Shown: one piece after another, positions 34,346 to 47,142 of the stretch | Layout of the letters: every line of letters begins with the position of its first letter | How positions within the stretch are numbered: position 1 is the stretch's first letter | Assembly (NCBI RefSeq): GCF_000237925.1 | Contig: NW_017386025.1 | Location: 2,604,001-2,668,000, forward strand | DNA length: 64,000 nt | Direction of reading: 5' to 3' | From: Schistosoma mansoni | Taxonomy: Eukaryota; Platyhelminthes; Trematoda; Strigeidida; Schistosomatidae | Notes under the pieces: model-generated | Databases searched by the model: none | What the model saw: only the letters and a program-made list of their open reading frames with translations | What the model was told of the DNA's origin: nothing | Position numbers and translations under genes: made by a program

Positions 34346-34644
34346 GCCTAAAAAAAAATTAAGAAGCATAACCAAAAATGAAGCATCAGTGCAAAACCAC
34401 AAGTAACATTGCCTGGCAAATACTCGTTAGCAATATCAGAAACAAAACCACCACATTGCCATACATCCGATTAGTGCTGGTCTTGGCATCTAGAGAATGT
34501 ATTTGGAATCACAATACTTTTGACTTTAAGTTTTTAGCTCATTATGCTGTGGAACGTATGATCGTTCCGAATCGGCTCAGAAAGGGAATGCATGCGCTTC
34601 AGGATAATAACAGGCAAATATATCGAAACAGGTTGGCAACTTAC

Positions 34645-35769
34645 CATCCCCGTTATGATAATTATCCCTTCCCCCACGAGGGCCGCCACGACCTCGAGAC
34701 TCGAACCCACCGGATCCTCTAAACCCACGACCACGAGGCCTTCCACGTCCCCGGAACCCACGGCCTCTCCCACCGCGATCCATAAATTCGTAAGCACCTC
34801 CGTACTGAAGCCGAAAAAGTGTAATAATTAATCGAAACGAGAACCAACAAAATGTTATGCAATATTCCTATGAAGCTATAAAAATCTTAACGTGGCTATG
34901 ATTTTAAACAATATTTAATCAATCCATCTGTAGGATTAGGAGCGTCTTTGAACGACTGGTGCCAGGACTTGCAATTAAGCACCATAACTGAGCTTTAAAC
35001 TTGGACTGAAGATTTACACTGGGGAAGAAATCCCAACACTTACTCAACGGAACTGCAGGTGCGTCCTGCAATGGGTTATCATCAATGGTTGTGATCGATA
35101 TGACGAAGACTATGATAAACTGTGTTGAAAATGTGGGCTGATGATTTGGATTTAACGTCATCACAATGGGCAAAAATAAAAAAGTGATTACGTATATTGT
35201 GTTTGTAAATTGACGACCAGTGTCCTTCTGGACTCACTATAAGCAGAATACTAGTTTACGTCAACTTACCATTTCTGAGCCCCCACGGCCGCGGCCTCGA
35301 CCTCGAGGACCGTAGTAAGGCACGAAATCTTGATTGCTGGAGAATCCGCCAGGTCCCATTCCGCGGCCTCTCCCACGCATGTTAAATACCCGCGGGCTGC
35401 GTCCACGTCCACGCAAAGCTGCGTACACACTGCCCTAAACGAGAATAAACACTCAACTCAGTTTACCTTAACAGGCTCACCCCCAGGGCCTGTCACTTCG
35501 GATGCTTCGTCACCTTTGTCTCCTTCAACAACATAAAACTCCACCTCTTCTCCCTCCTGAAGTGAGCGTTGGAGCTTCTCTGGATTGTTACGTGATATTG
35601 CTGACTGGTGTACAAATATGTCCGTGGATGTGTCCTGACGGTTGATGAAGCCATATCCAGCCTTCACATTGAACCACTTAACCACGCCTTTGACACGCTC
35701 TTCCATCACCTTGCGTGGCGCGTTTTGTTTCTGCTGTTCATCTTTTTCAGCTGGTCTAGTGTCCGCCAT
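34645..35769 (-). CDS. YBX1: Y-box binding protein (cold-shock domain plus RG-rich tail)
   Basis: Three minus-strand exons are clear: 35467-35769 (start codon at 35769), 35270-35434 and 34645-34804, joined in phases 0 and 0 and ending in phase 1. Exon 1 encodes a cold-shock domain with [16 protein letters not shown] (RNP1 motif) and DIFVHQSAI (RNP2 motif), which bind single-stranded DNA and RNA. Exons 2 and 3 encode a tail dominated by Arg-Gly repeats ([11 protein letters not shown], then [18 protein letters not shown]), typical of invertebrate Y-box proteins that pack mRNA and act in the nucleus and cytoplasm. The 209 residues seen are nearly the whole expected protein. A good donor (GTAAGT) at 34644 implies one more short exon downstream, which I could not place. 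If that donor is ignored, the frame runs on for 23 codons to a TGA. Confidence 0.9.
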
Positions 35770-36032
35770 TGTGTGTTAGCCCACACTCTGATGGTAATCA
35801 AACAACTGGGCACGCCTTTAGAACAAACGACCACGACAAAAACTATGTGCCGCTCTAAATGATAGACATTTGCTGCTATTCAATAAAACACAAAGTGAAA
35901 AGTTTCGAAGTTAGATTCATCCATTCACACAAGCGAGATTTATAACAGGCATATTGCTTGAATATTATCAGAATTTTCAGTGTATTTTGTCTATGTACTT
36001 CTCATTTAGCAGTCCGCGTTCCATTTTCAAAC

Positions 36033-36971
36033 ATGAGGCCTCAAATTACAGTGCGTGGGAAAAGCAAAGTATTTCTTGCCTAAGGTCCATATCTTCGTGG
36101 AAGTATGAGGTTCTTGTTGACTAGGAGCTAAAGTTATTATCATTGTCCTTTTGAATGATTCTGTGAAGGCACTTCAAAATGATTTCTACATCCTAGAAAG
36201 TTAGTCGGAACTCTATTCAGTGTTTACCTATGAAACCAAGTACATTTAACTTCGTGTTGGATCCTTAGATCTCACTGGACACAACAGTGGGGAAGTATTT
36301 ATGTCTTTCCTCCGGACTCACAATAAATTTATTGGTATCAATAAGTCTACCTTGAGACCAGGCTTCAATGCTGTTTAGTTGCAGATAGATGATTTAGAAC
36401 TGTATATACATTGGGACAAACTTTAGACAATTTACATTAGAGCACGTTTAACACAGAAAACGTATCCCTAATGGGGCCGAAATTAGAATACTTCACACAT
36501 GTTTCAAGCCTTCGTTGAAAAGGTGATACAGATATCCCAGAAAAAAATAGCAACCACAGACATTCATGGAATTCTCGAATCACTCTACCCGCCGAATGCT
36601 GCTTGGCTTAAAATTCTTGGACGGCTTTACTTTTTATCGCGAGGTGATATCAGTATGATGTATAGAATACTAAGAAATGACATTGGGCCTGATACATCCT
36701 CATGTAGTGGAATATTATCGACGTAATTCATATGGCTTAGTATATCACTGGTCCTGATGACTGTTATTAGATAACCCCCGACGATGTTTTAATTTCAGAA
36801 GACAGTGCGATGCGCCGGATGAAGTTTATTATTGTGCAGCGCAGGTCACAAATCCAAAAGCACACAAAGTGAATGCTAACGTTAAGGCGAATGTGCGTGA
36901 ATGCGAGAGGATTAGGGCGAATAAATTGATTGGACTAAGGAAACGCATATTTACAGGAAAGCGGATACGTC
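36033..36971 (+). CDS. possible small gene divergent from the Y-box gene
   Basis: Weak evidence only. A start codon at 36033 opens MRPQITVRGKSK before a GT. A 75-codon open stretch lies at 36499-36726 (MFQAFVEKVIQISQKK, then ILESLYPPNAAWLKILGRL). A TTTCAG acceptor at 36799 is followed by a 61-codon basic stretch ending at TAA near 36985. The pieces do not join into one convincing frame, and I recognise no family. It may equally be decayed repeat sequence. Confidence 0.2.
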
Positions 36972-37449
36972 ATCGAGCTATTTAAGCAGTTGATATTTAA
37001 GCCAGTAATGAGAACACGTTTGTAGGCTGTGACACGTAATCAAGTATACATGTTCATACAGACATGATACCCGACTGTTGCTGCTACCTTGATGTGGTGG
37101 TCGGGCTTGCCTGTCGTGATGAACTAATCGGGCTATACTGGCTGGAACAATCGTTCCTCAAGGTCCTAACATGCCAGACAGGTCGGTTGAAGAGCGGCAA
37201 GACTAAAAGCAGCAAACTGAAGGTCCGAAGGCGAAGTCATACTGCTGACTGTACAGAGGTGTGACAGCAGTAAGGTGTTTCCTTCAGACAACCAGCATAA
37301 CAGCGATGCTGCCTTCCCACAAGGTGGGGTGGGGTTAGAAAAGGTCGACCTTAAAAATGCACACCTCGCCTTATCCCACGGATTTCCATCTCCGGCGGTA
37401 AGGTCCTTTAAAGAACGGAGCTGACACAAAAACTACCCATAAAAAGGTC

Positions 37450-39347
37450 ATGTGTGACCGACCTCAAGCAGTTGTCCCTTGGGCACTGCGGTCACGCTCT
37501 CAGGTCATTAAGATCACTTTTAACCCAATTTCCTTTTCAGGTACCTCTAGAAGAACCTTTCCACGGTGTGGGCAACCGGGAAGTGACAACTGCCCTCATA
37601 CCTCTAACAGCACTCAAGACCACTGCATTCATAATCAATCTCCTTCTTCCTCAATTTTCAACACTAAACTTCCTCTTTCGGCTTCCTCCTCAAGTGTCAC
37701 CATGGCCAACGATTCTAGTGCGCGAAACACTGTCCCAGGTCTACTAAAACATTGCTCCAAACTGCACATTGGAGCCTTCAACGTACGTATCCTAAGTCAA
37801 ATCGGTCAACAGGCCTCCTTGGCCAAGACCCTAGAATCTCGTACCATTGATGTATGCTGTGTCTTCGAAACACGCATACAGGATCCCAGTGTGGTCATTC
37901 ACTTGACCTCACCTTGCCAAAATGGACAGCCAAAGAAATACAACCTCTGTATATCTGGCGACCCCATGACTAGTTCTCGTGAACGTGCAGGTGCAGGCAT
38001 AGCACTTAGTACGACGGCAGAACAAGCACTACTAGAATGGATCCCCGTTAACAGTCGCCTGTGTGCTGTCCGGCTAAATGGCTCCGTAAGAACTCGGAAG
38101 GATAGGGACACACGTCGTTGCCTTTTCATCGTTTCTGCCTACGCTCCCACTGACTGCAGCCATGATGAAGTGAAAGATGACTTTTACAGAAAACTCTCTG
38201 AGCTTCTTCAGAAAGCTAAGCGCTCAGACTTAGTAGTCGTAGCGTGTGACTTTAATGCCCAGGTAGGCAGCTTAAACCAAACTGAAAGACATTTAGGTGG
38301 GTATTTTAGTATTCCGGCTCAACGAACCGATAATGGTGATCGTCTGTTGCATCTATGCTCAGACAATTGTTTATTTTTAGCAAACACTAACTTTAAATAT
38401 AAGGAGAGACATCGTCTAACATGGCGACCACCTGCACCAAACCAACGATGGACCATATTGCCATCGGTTATCGCTGGAGGGGCTCGATAGAAGATTGTCG
38501 CTCGTATTGGAATACTTGTTTAGACTCTGATCACGCCTTAATACGAGCGCGCATTTGTCTGCGCCTCAATGGACGCAGGAAAAGTACACTAAGAAGACCC
38601 ATTAGGATTGAACTGGAGAACGAGAAAGCCAAATGCGAATTCCAGAAACAACTGAGTTCACATCTAGGCAGTTCTGTAAACGAGACTGACCCAGATGCTG
38701 CTTGGAAAGACATACGAACAGCTGTGGAAACAGCAGTCACATATATTTGTACTTTAAACCACAGGGTTCCAAAAAACCAATGGATTTCTTCCAAGTCTAT
38801 TTCACTGATGGATTCGCGTAAATTCATCCCATCAGGCTCTGAACACGACGAAGAGCGTAAACAAATCAAATGTAGGTGGACTAAAAGTCTAAGGAACGAT
38901 CGTGAGCAGTGGTGGGCAACGAAAGCAAAAGAGATGGAAAAGGCGGCGACTGTAGGCAACACCAGACAACTCTTTAGACTAATAAAAGAAACCGGAATTA
39001 ATAAGTCAAGTGTTAGTGAAACGATCTCGGAAAAAGAAGGAACCCTTATCCGCTCTCAGCCCGAACGTTTAGAACGATGGGCGGAACACTTTAAGGAGCA
39101 GTTCGGCTGGCCTTCAGCTACTGCACAACTACCCACTATTCCCAGAAAGCCTGAATGGAACATTGAAGTAGGCCCCCCGACCCTACTTGGAGTTCAAAAG
39201 GCTATAAGTAATCTGAAACGAGGAAGAGCACCTGATCCTGGTGGATTGGCTCCAGAGGTCTTTAAATATAGTGGCCAAATTTTAGCGACTAGGTTGACTA
39301 ATATTTTGACTAAAATCTGGGAAACGGACGTAATCCCATCCGACTAG
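37450..39347 (+). pseudogene. RTE endonuclease and linker
   Basis: The APE-type endonuclease is read as HIGAFNVRILSQIGQQ (catalytic Asn), then a CCVFETRIQD block where families have an ET motif, SAYAPTDCSHDEVKDDFY, VVACDFNAQVGS and RLTWRPP. A frameshift near 38445 moves to the frame that carries the SDHALIRARI catalytic His block. The linker contains WWATKAKEMEKAATVGNTR, RLERWAEHFKEQF and KRGRAPDPGGLAPEVFK, where reverse transcriptase begins. It stops at TAG 39345-39347, where the family expects Trp. Confidence 0.88.
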
Positions 39348-40590
39348 TCACAATCACTAAATGTCCCAATATATAAGAAGGGGCCAAAATCATCCTGTAA
39401 TAACCATAGAGGGATTAGTCTGACTAACATAGCATCTAAAATACCAGCCTCAATAATTATCGGGTGCCTAACTAAGACTCGTGAACTGCAAACACGAGAA
39501 AATCAGGCTGGCTTCAGACCTGGTCGTGGCTGTATCGACCACATATTCACCATTCGTCAAGTTTTAGAGCACAGACATGCTTATCGGCGTCCGACAATGA
39601 TAGTTTTTCTTGACTTAAAAGCAGCATTTGACTCTGTAGACCGAGAGATTCTGTGGCAGTGTCTGTCATTGAAAGGTGTACCTGAGAAGTACATAAACCT
39701 TGTGAAGGCTCTTTACTCGAACATTCCAGTCGAGTCAAAGGTTATAACGAGCGGATTTCGCTTTTACATCCTCAAGTGGTGTCCAACAAAGTTGTCCACT
39801 ATCCCCATTTTTGTTTAACTTCATTATAGACCTGTTGCTGGAAATAACACTCTCGTCGACTGAATTTACAGGAATTGATCTCCTACCAGGGGCTCCACTA
39901 AGCGACTTAGAATACGCAGATGACATAGTCCTGTTTGGTGAAGACGCTGATAAAATGCAGAGTCTTCTGTTAGGACTGAGTAATAATGCCAGGATGTTTG
40001 GTATGCGTTTCTCCCTATCCAAGTGTAAATTGTTACTCCAGGACTGTCCTGCGTCAACACCTGAACTAAGGATAGGGAGTGAAGTAGTCGAACGCGTGGG
40101 CAACTTCACTTATCTTGGAAGTCTGATCAGCCCTAATGGGTTGGTGTCTGACGAAATCTCAGCACGGATTCAAAAAGCTCGTTTGGCTTTTGCCAACTTA
40201 CGTCACCTATGGCGAAGACGAGATATCCGTCTATCAATTAAGGGATGAGTATACTGCGCAGCAGTTCGTTCTGTTCTACTTTACGGCTGCGAAACATGGC
40301 CATTAAGAGTAGAAGATACTCGTAGGCTACTAGTATTTGACCACAGATGCCTTAGAAATATTCCTCGCATCTGCTGGGATCACCGGGTAAGTAATAGTGA
40401 GGTTAGACGCAGGGTATTAGGGAATGATGGTAAATCAGTTGATGAGGTCATGAATCTTCATCGACTGAGATGTTACGTATGCCTGAACACCGATTACCAC
40501 AGTGCGCAATGCTGCCTAGTGTTGGGAATAGTTGGAAGAACGTTGGGGCGGCCAAACCAAAACGTAGCAACAGTCCTTGAAGTCACTAAC
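39348..40590 (+). pseudogene. RTE reverse transcriptase and C-terminus
   Basis: After the stop come NNHRGISLTNIASK, ENQAGFRPGRGCIDHIFTIR, VFLDLKAAFDSVDR (first catalytic Asp), then a damaged stretch where the RQGCPLSPFLFN motif should be, LEYADDIVLFGED (catalytic pair), VERVGNFTYLGSLISPNG, FANLRHLWRRRDIRLSIKG, a TGA at 40246, AAVRSVLLYGCETWPLRVED and FDHRCLRNIPRICWDHRV. The catalytic residues are kept but the gene is disabled. Confidence 0.9.
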
Positions 40591-40930
40591 TTCTAGTCTG
40601 AGCCATGTTGGTAGATGCAGACTACCTGGTTGGGGTCCGTGTGACTATCGTAACCAATGGTTGGAGACTGTGTGACATGGCTGAGACTCGATCACAATGG
40701 CGTAGGTGTATACACTCTTTATCTTCCCTTAAACCTTGAGATTAAATTTGCTTCATACCGTTCTTCCTTCCTATACTATATCCTTATATACAACCTATCT
40801 TTTATATACTACCACCACTAAATTAACTATTTCCATGAATCCGGTGTTCATCTTGTTGTCTAATGAGGTATGGCAATTTGGACCGATGCATAAATGTGCC
40901 TGGTCCTACGTTGTGGCTGACTGACTGACA

Positions 40931-43098
40931 GACACGATAATACAAAACTATGAACTGATCGTTTCTGTTTGAATAGCACTGTCTGGTATAAAGGTTAGCT
41001 GAAGGGCTTTACAAGTTTACACATATACAGGCTCAAGTGTAGCTGAGGTGTTACAATATCTTCTTCTATGTAGGTTAAACCAACCCAGAGAACACAAATG
41101 AGGGGTTCAGATGTCGAAAGAAAATGGAGTCCTCGAAGCGTACATGGTTCGTTACTAAGTAGTCAACTCCTGAAATCTACTGTCGTGAGATGTAGTGTCT
41201 CTATCTCCATTGCTCATTAAAGCGATTGGATTCCTACATAAATGTGGTGATTAACCAACACATTAAAAGTACCGGTAAATATTTTACGATGTGTTTTATC
41301 CTATCATAATAATACAGCATAATTTCATGTTGCATACTTCAAATCGAAGTTCTTGATTGTGTCATGTCGAAGTTCCAGACTTATTGGGACCAGTACATCT
41401 CGTCATATCACTTCAAATTAATGATAAGCTTATAAAGGGAAGGGCTCATATGTTCCTTACGTTCTCTGTCCCTAAAGAACAAATCTGAGCCTGAATCTGA
41501 ATTTTAATAGTAAAAACACTAGTTAAGAAATGCTGGAAGAATCGAAAGGCTACATCTAGAATGGCCTCACTCAGTACCTACGGAAATGAAGTCAATGTCA
41601 TGTGTTCTCGTAAGAGACTCAAGAAAGTGTGTCGGAACTATTATCTGCAGTAATAAACTATAAACTTCGGATAAATTTTTGCGCGAGCTATTTAGAATTT
41701 TCTGCAAAATGAATGTCTTCTTGGGTGTTATCAAGCACTGAATCTTATAGGGGACCTATCCGGGTTAACGGGCCTGTGAATGACATGACAGATCATGTTC
41801 ATATCCTTCTTAGTCATTTTTCACTGCACTGATTGCAAAACCACCAGGCAGAATTGTTGGGATTTATGTAGCGACTTCACATGATCTTAATGTATCATCT
41901 AAGCAAATTCATATACTGTAACCACTGATGTGAGATTAATTATGTAGAGTGGTCTTTTGATATAGAGCTATTGAAGCGGCTTAAGCACATTAGATTGGCA
42001 TGTATATATATCGTTTAGTACGCCATTTGGTGACATTTTCAAGGATATTTTTCATATTGTAATCATATGCGTGAGTTGTGTGCTTATTCGTTCATTCCTT
42101 TTGGCTGTTTGTGGTTGAATCTGGTCTTTATAATCTAGTTGGCAGATCAGGGGCACACTGAAAAAGCTTCGCATGACCCGTTGTTATTTTTCTGACTTAA
42201 GTCCCGCTGGCTGGTCCTGGGTGATATCCTAATTCCTCAAACATAGAGTATACTATTAACTCTAGTATCTTCATCTTTTTTATTACAGTGTGGAGTTTGC
42301 TTGATAGGATTATTTATGAACTTGGTTAATGTTTATATCATGGTATGCATGCCGTGCGAGCTGCAACACTATCGCTAATGATAAAGAATGTTTGTTAGAA
42401 TAATCCCTAGAGCATTATAAAATGAATTTAACCTATCGGCTGTTGTTCTGCCTTTATCTGCAGGCCGGGAAGGTCGAGTATATCCACGAATAAGATTTTT
42501 TTATACAACTCTGATTTGTAAGTGATTGTAGGGTCAGTAAGTTGTCACTTAACCTTGGTTAAATCGTCCACTAAGCTGGACCGTTTCTAAATAAGACGAT
42601 CAGTCACTTAAGGTTAAACAGCTTGTCAAATATCATTAGGGTCTTTGGTAATTCGGGTTGATCAAATGGACTCCATAGACCGGCCTGTGACAGACTGTTC
42701 ATTCTTCGTGCTTCTCTAGTCTATTCTCTCTACCAAACTATGTTGTCACAGTTCTATTTGTTGAATAGATTCACTGAAGAAGCCCCATTACCCGGGTGCC
42801 TAGGCAATATGATCCAAGTATTGTCTGAGAGGTGTGAATTTGAGGTGAGAAAGGAGGTCAAACCATTCCCATACAAATCGAGTAGACTCATTGTCCACAG
42901 TAGTGATCTATATGGTGTTATTTGAGTCTAGGCTATTTCACATGACGGAGTTACTACATATTTAGTAAAACACATTTCACGGTTTCCAAGCCCAAGCTTC
43001 TATGAGCTGCATTAACACCCGCTGTCCATATGTTTGAGCAAAACATAAACGCCCACACGACTAAGAGACTCATTTTCTAAGATCGTAAATTCATAGAG
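40931..43098. other. unassigned sequence
   Basis: I see no gene, known element or RNA. Short open frames have no coding support. Confidence 0.5.
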
Positions 43099-43120
43099 AA
43101 TATTAGTGATCACTAATATT
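43099..43120. repeat. 22-bp perfect palindrome
   Basis: Each arm is AATATTAGTGA, with its exact reverse complement adjoining and no spacer. The flanking bases do not extend it. Confidence 0.9.
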
Positions 43121-43562
43121 AACAAATAATGACAATAATAGTGTGATGCATGCTGCTTATGGGGATAGATATAAATGGTATGTATCAGAAATTGGATGTG
43201 GGACTCTCGATAACAAAAGAGAAGCGCAAGACTAAGAGAAAGAAAAACAGAAGCATTCTTAGTAGGGACAAAAGTGCAAGAACGATGAACTTAAGAATGG
43301 CAATTCAAGGAAGATGCATTGCGTCATGGCCCGGAAAATCGACACATACGATGAATAAACGCAAGGTTGTGGACGTGTACTGGCATTGGGCCCTAACCAC
43401 TCGATCCTCAAAGCTGAACACGAGACAACCGAGAAAATAGATGTTCGGGATTTAATGTGGAGAAAAACCCAACAATGGAGAGGGTGAGAAGAAGGAATTC
43501 AACTAATTCAATCGATCGAGTGACATGGCTCAGCCTTGGAGGCGTGGTCATTCTGTATGAAT

Positions 43563-43735
43563 TGTATTTGCTCATATTAAATATATTGTTCTGTCTCCTG
43601 CCTGAATATGTTCTCCATCATCATATCGGTAATTGTTATGATACAATGAGGCGGTGTAGACAATAATGTGACTTCCACGTAAGATCTTAAAGATTAGGCA
43701 GTTACATCATGACAAATCTACAATCTTAGGATTAG
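43563..43735 (+). repeat. dispersed repeat copy 1 of 3
   Basis: This aligns with 45093-45270 and 57007-57172 over about 170 bases, sharing an ATATTAAATATAT-like start, a TGTAGAC block and an AGATTAGGTAGTCA-like end. The family is unknown to me. Confidence 0.6.
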
Positions 43736-43750
43736 ATTGGAGTAGTACCA

Positions 43751-45092
43751 TTAATGAAGTAGACCATAATTCTACAGACGTTTACTGTACGCTGTTCCGA
43801 GAGTTTTATGTGTCGGCCGAAAATTGTTCATTTTTTGCCACAAAGAAAAATTCGAGTTTCTTCACTCCTGTCAAAATATCATTCATTACATTAACGAAAT
43901 TATTTTTTCATCTACATCAACAGCATAGCACCATATCTGACAGAGTGGTTTTAATACTAATAACCAATGTTTGTTTTCTTGTAGTTGACATTGTTATTAT
44001 CACTTAGAATCCAGAAATGAAAAAACCTTTTAGGATGACTGTAACAGAACGAATGAGTTGAAAATGCCTTCGAATCACCTTATCTGGCGGAAGATCTAGT
44101 TCTTCTTAGATCCCTCTCTATCATTTTTCGTTACCCCCTTTCCATAATGCGTGTAACCACATTTTGATGTTTTATGGTCATTGGCTGGATATGCATTCAC
44201 TGACTTTCGTTAAGATTTGTCTTGAATATTCCGTTTTTTAAAACTGTGTGATGCCAAACCGTTGACAAGTGGTTCTTGTCTGGCTGAACTCATAGTTAGG
44301 GTGTGGAGCGGCTACTTGTTACATCTTAGATATCTGCTACAAATGTTTGTTGCCTGATCTGATTCTGGTCCATAGGGTTTTGATGTCATTCTGTTGGAAC
44401 TAACTCCGCCTTAAACCCTTTTAAAGTTGCCGAAGGTCCTAAGCCTGGATGAAATCGGGGGTCAGACGTCGGATAAGTGAACACATCCCGGAGAACAGAA
44501 CCTCATTAAAAAGCGCTGGCCTGAAAGAATCACGTTAACAACTTATACTCCCTCACATTAAGTGAAAGGGTCCTCATTGAGAAGAGTTATAAGGCCTCAT
44601 GAGGAAATGCAAAGGTTCTGGGGCAATCACTGCGTCGATGTTGTTTTTGACAACCAGAGCAACAAATAATATACATATATCGGATGTCCACACAATTTAG
44701 GAGACTGGAGCGACCACCTGAGTATCAGTGGAAATTAGGAGATACAATCTCAGTAAGCCAGGGATCATCAAATCACCTTTTTAAGCAAATAAAGGAGGAA
44801 TTATAATGAGTGTAATTCAGTGCTACGCCCTCCCCAATTAACTTGAAAGGTGAAATGAACAACAAATTGCATGAAGATGTCATAAGACGATATGAATTGG
44901 GAGGAAAGAGTAAGAATAGTAAGTGGCCCGCGAATTTATTTGATTTGAACAACGTGATTATTGATATTACAACTTCCTCAAAAGGTTAATTAAAAAATCA
45001 TATCATACTATCGAAAACCAGGTCGATCACATCTGTACCAATGAAAATCCATGTCCTCAGAAAACTCGGATATGCAGGTGTGGTCAATATGT
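43751..45092. other. unassigned sequence
   Basis: Nothing coding or repeated is recognised here by eye. Confidence 0.5.
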
Positions 45093-45270
45093 GGCTTCTG
45101 CCTTTCTATATTAAATGTATCGTTTCGTCTCCTATCCGAACGTGTTCTTCAGAAGTACTAGATAGAATATTACGATAGGACGTGTTAGTATAGACAGTGA
45201 TATGGCTTCAACATAGCACCTTATAGATTAGGTAGTCACACCAATGGAAAATCTACAGTTTTGGGATTTG
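45093..45270 (+). repeat. dispersed repeat copy 2 of 3
   Basis: It is in the same orientation as the copies at 43563 and 57007, with moderate divergence. Confidence 0.6.
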
Positions 45271-46739
45271 GGCTATGATTGAAGTATCAAAGACAAATGA
45301 ACTTAATACCAACTTAGAACATAGTTTCACGATGCTAACAAACTCTTCGAGTTCAAGATAGCTCTTAGCAACAGGTTGCAAGCCACCTATTGGTCTGATC
45401 ACCAGCCATACAAAATTTCGCTCCCTAATAGCGAATGTAGTTCACATATCAAATTTCTTCATCCCAACAATAAATGTTCTGCTTTTGCTTTTCGTTATAT
45501 GATCCATATTCCCTTTTCATAACAATCAAATGGGCAGATGTTTCTTTAGTGTTCTTTCGTTCTCCACAACATGATGTTTAACTAAGAATGGTGTCGTACA
45601 CATTGGACCTTAAAACTCTCAGGTACCACAAAATGCAACTTAATCCAACTAGGGATTACTCGAGTGGAAAACCTGAAGCACTCAAAAACTGTCCATGATA
45701 AATGTTGTCAACAACAGCATAACGTGAGTAGCATTTAATTTATTCCCCATCATTTCGCCTGTTTTTCTTCATGTTTTATTGTTCGACTATTGACTTTTAC
45801 TTCCTTACTGACAGCCCTAAATTTATTGGATTTCCATTATACTTATTAGTTTGTTCCTGCTGATATATTTTGTGTGATAACCGGCGCTTTATCTCATCTC
45901 GTTATTCTAAACTAATTCGATATACAATCAACAGTCTAACATCTTAGCTGTCCGATAAATATGTATATGGTACTTGTATATTTAGTATTTTTTTAAATGT
46001 ATGGAACATGAAGTTTGGAACAGGTGGTAAACACAGTCTAATCATCGCTTAAAATGAGCCTTTAATAAAAAAATGAGGGAGGTCAGGGTTGCTGACAAGC
46101 AAACTTTGATGGTGAAAAGGATCACTTCAATCCACCTGTGTTTTGGGGGCAGAACATTTTGTTTATGTCTGCCTTTTTATGGTTGGTGACGAGGTAACCA
46201 TTTAGTGACATCGAGGTTGTCCCCCCATGTTCGGTGATTCTTTGACTTATGTCTTTTAATTTGTGTTGGCCTCGCTACTCCATCAAGTCAACTTGTAATA
46301 TGCGATCTCAAACGCTTCATTGCGGACTTAGCGGTTGGAATTCCATGACAACGATAAAATAGAGTGCATAATTAAAATAACTATAGTGATCAGGTCATTT
46401 GAATATTTAAACATTTCACATTCCTGTTGAGGCCAATAAACACTCATCCCACTTTGCTCCTCAGACTTTCTTTCAGTGGCTGAGACGTGAATCCCTGTTA
46501 CAATCCATCACACCACGTAGTTCTGATGGGTTATTTAAAGTTTTCAGATTGATAGTTTTATTCTAAGATCAGAGATTAGTCTGCGTTCTGCCTGTCAATT
46601 AACATACCTTAAACTTCATTATTTCAAACAACTAGGTTCAGGTGAACACGTTGTTGTTAGCACTGTTACTCTATTTTCCTTCCTCCTTTATTCAGCACTT
46701 TGGTACCACTTCGGTTAAGTACTCAATATTCAGTTACCT
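45271..46739. other. unassigned AT-rich sequence
   Basis: I see no supported feature. Confidence 0.5.
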
Positions 46740-47080
46740 GACTTCCGGACGATTTGGCTAAGGCCAGTTAAGTGTTGCTGGCCATACAATCCTTCTCACT
46801 TGCTTACAGTTGCTATTCATTCTTTTGATGTCTGCTTCTGATTCCCGAAGCAGTGTGTTCTTTGGTCTTCTTCTTTTCATTTTGCCCCAAAGATTACAAG
46901 TTAGGGCTCGCCTTGTGATGCAGTCCGATGATTTTCGTAATATATGTTCTGTGAACTTCCAGAGTCTTTTCCTAATTTCCTATTCAGATGAAAGTTTGTT
47001 TGTTCTCTCCTACACACGAACCTGTCTACTAACTTGCTGTTATATTCGCACAAATATCCTGTCTTATATTTTATAAGCTT
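46740..47080 (-). mobile_element. 3' end of the TAAG-tailed non-LTR family, third copy
   Basis: The minus strand carries the same C-terminal block as 1199-1703 (a RRPKNTL-like and [11 protein letters not shown]-like stretch) with more decay. Its 3' end borders a CTTGCTTACAG remnant near 46800. Confidence 0.6.
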
Positions 47081-47142
47081 ACATGTCTTTGAATCCTAGT
47101 ATATAACTCGTTGATAGTGTTATAATTAGCTCTTCAAGTAAA

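Larger units (their letters stand above)
37075..40930 (+). mobile_element. RTE/SR2-like LINE, near full length
   Basis: The element has a 5' untranslated region from about 37075, one long coding region (37450-40590) with endonuclease and reverse transcriptase, and a 3' untranslated region ending near 40930. Related sequence occurs at 25200-25600, 32470-33150, 4190-4470 and 62440-64000. Lesions visible by eye are a frameshift near 38445, TAG at 39345-39347, a damaged stretch at 39740-39815 and TGA at 40246-40248. Few lesions over 3.1 kb make it one of the younger copies here. Confidence 0.9.

Noticed and set aside
34534-34797. Open frame overlapping Y-box exon 3 in another frame
   Set aside because: It is a shadow of the RG-rich coding sequence; the repeats force alternate frames open.
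38531-38962. 143-codon minus-strand ORF
   Set aside because: It is the antisense of the RTE linker region.
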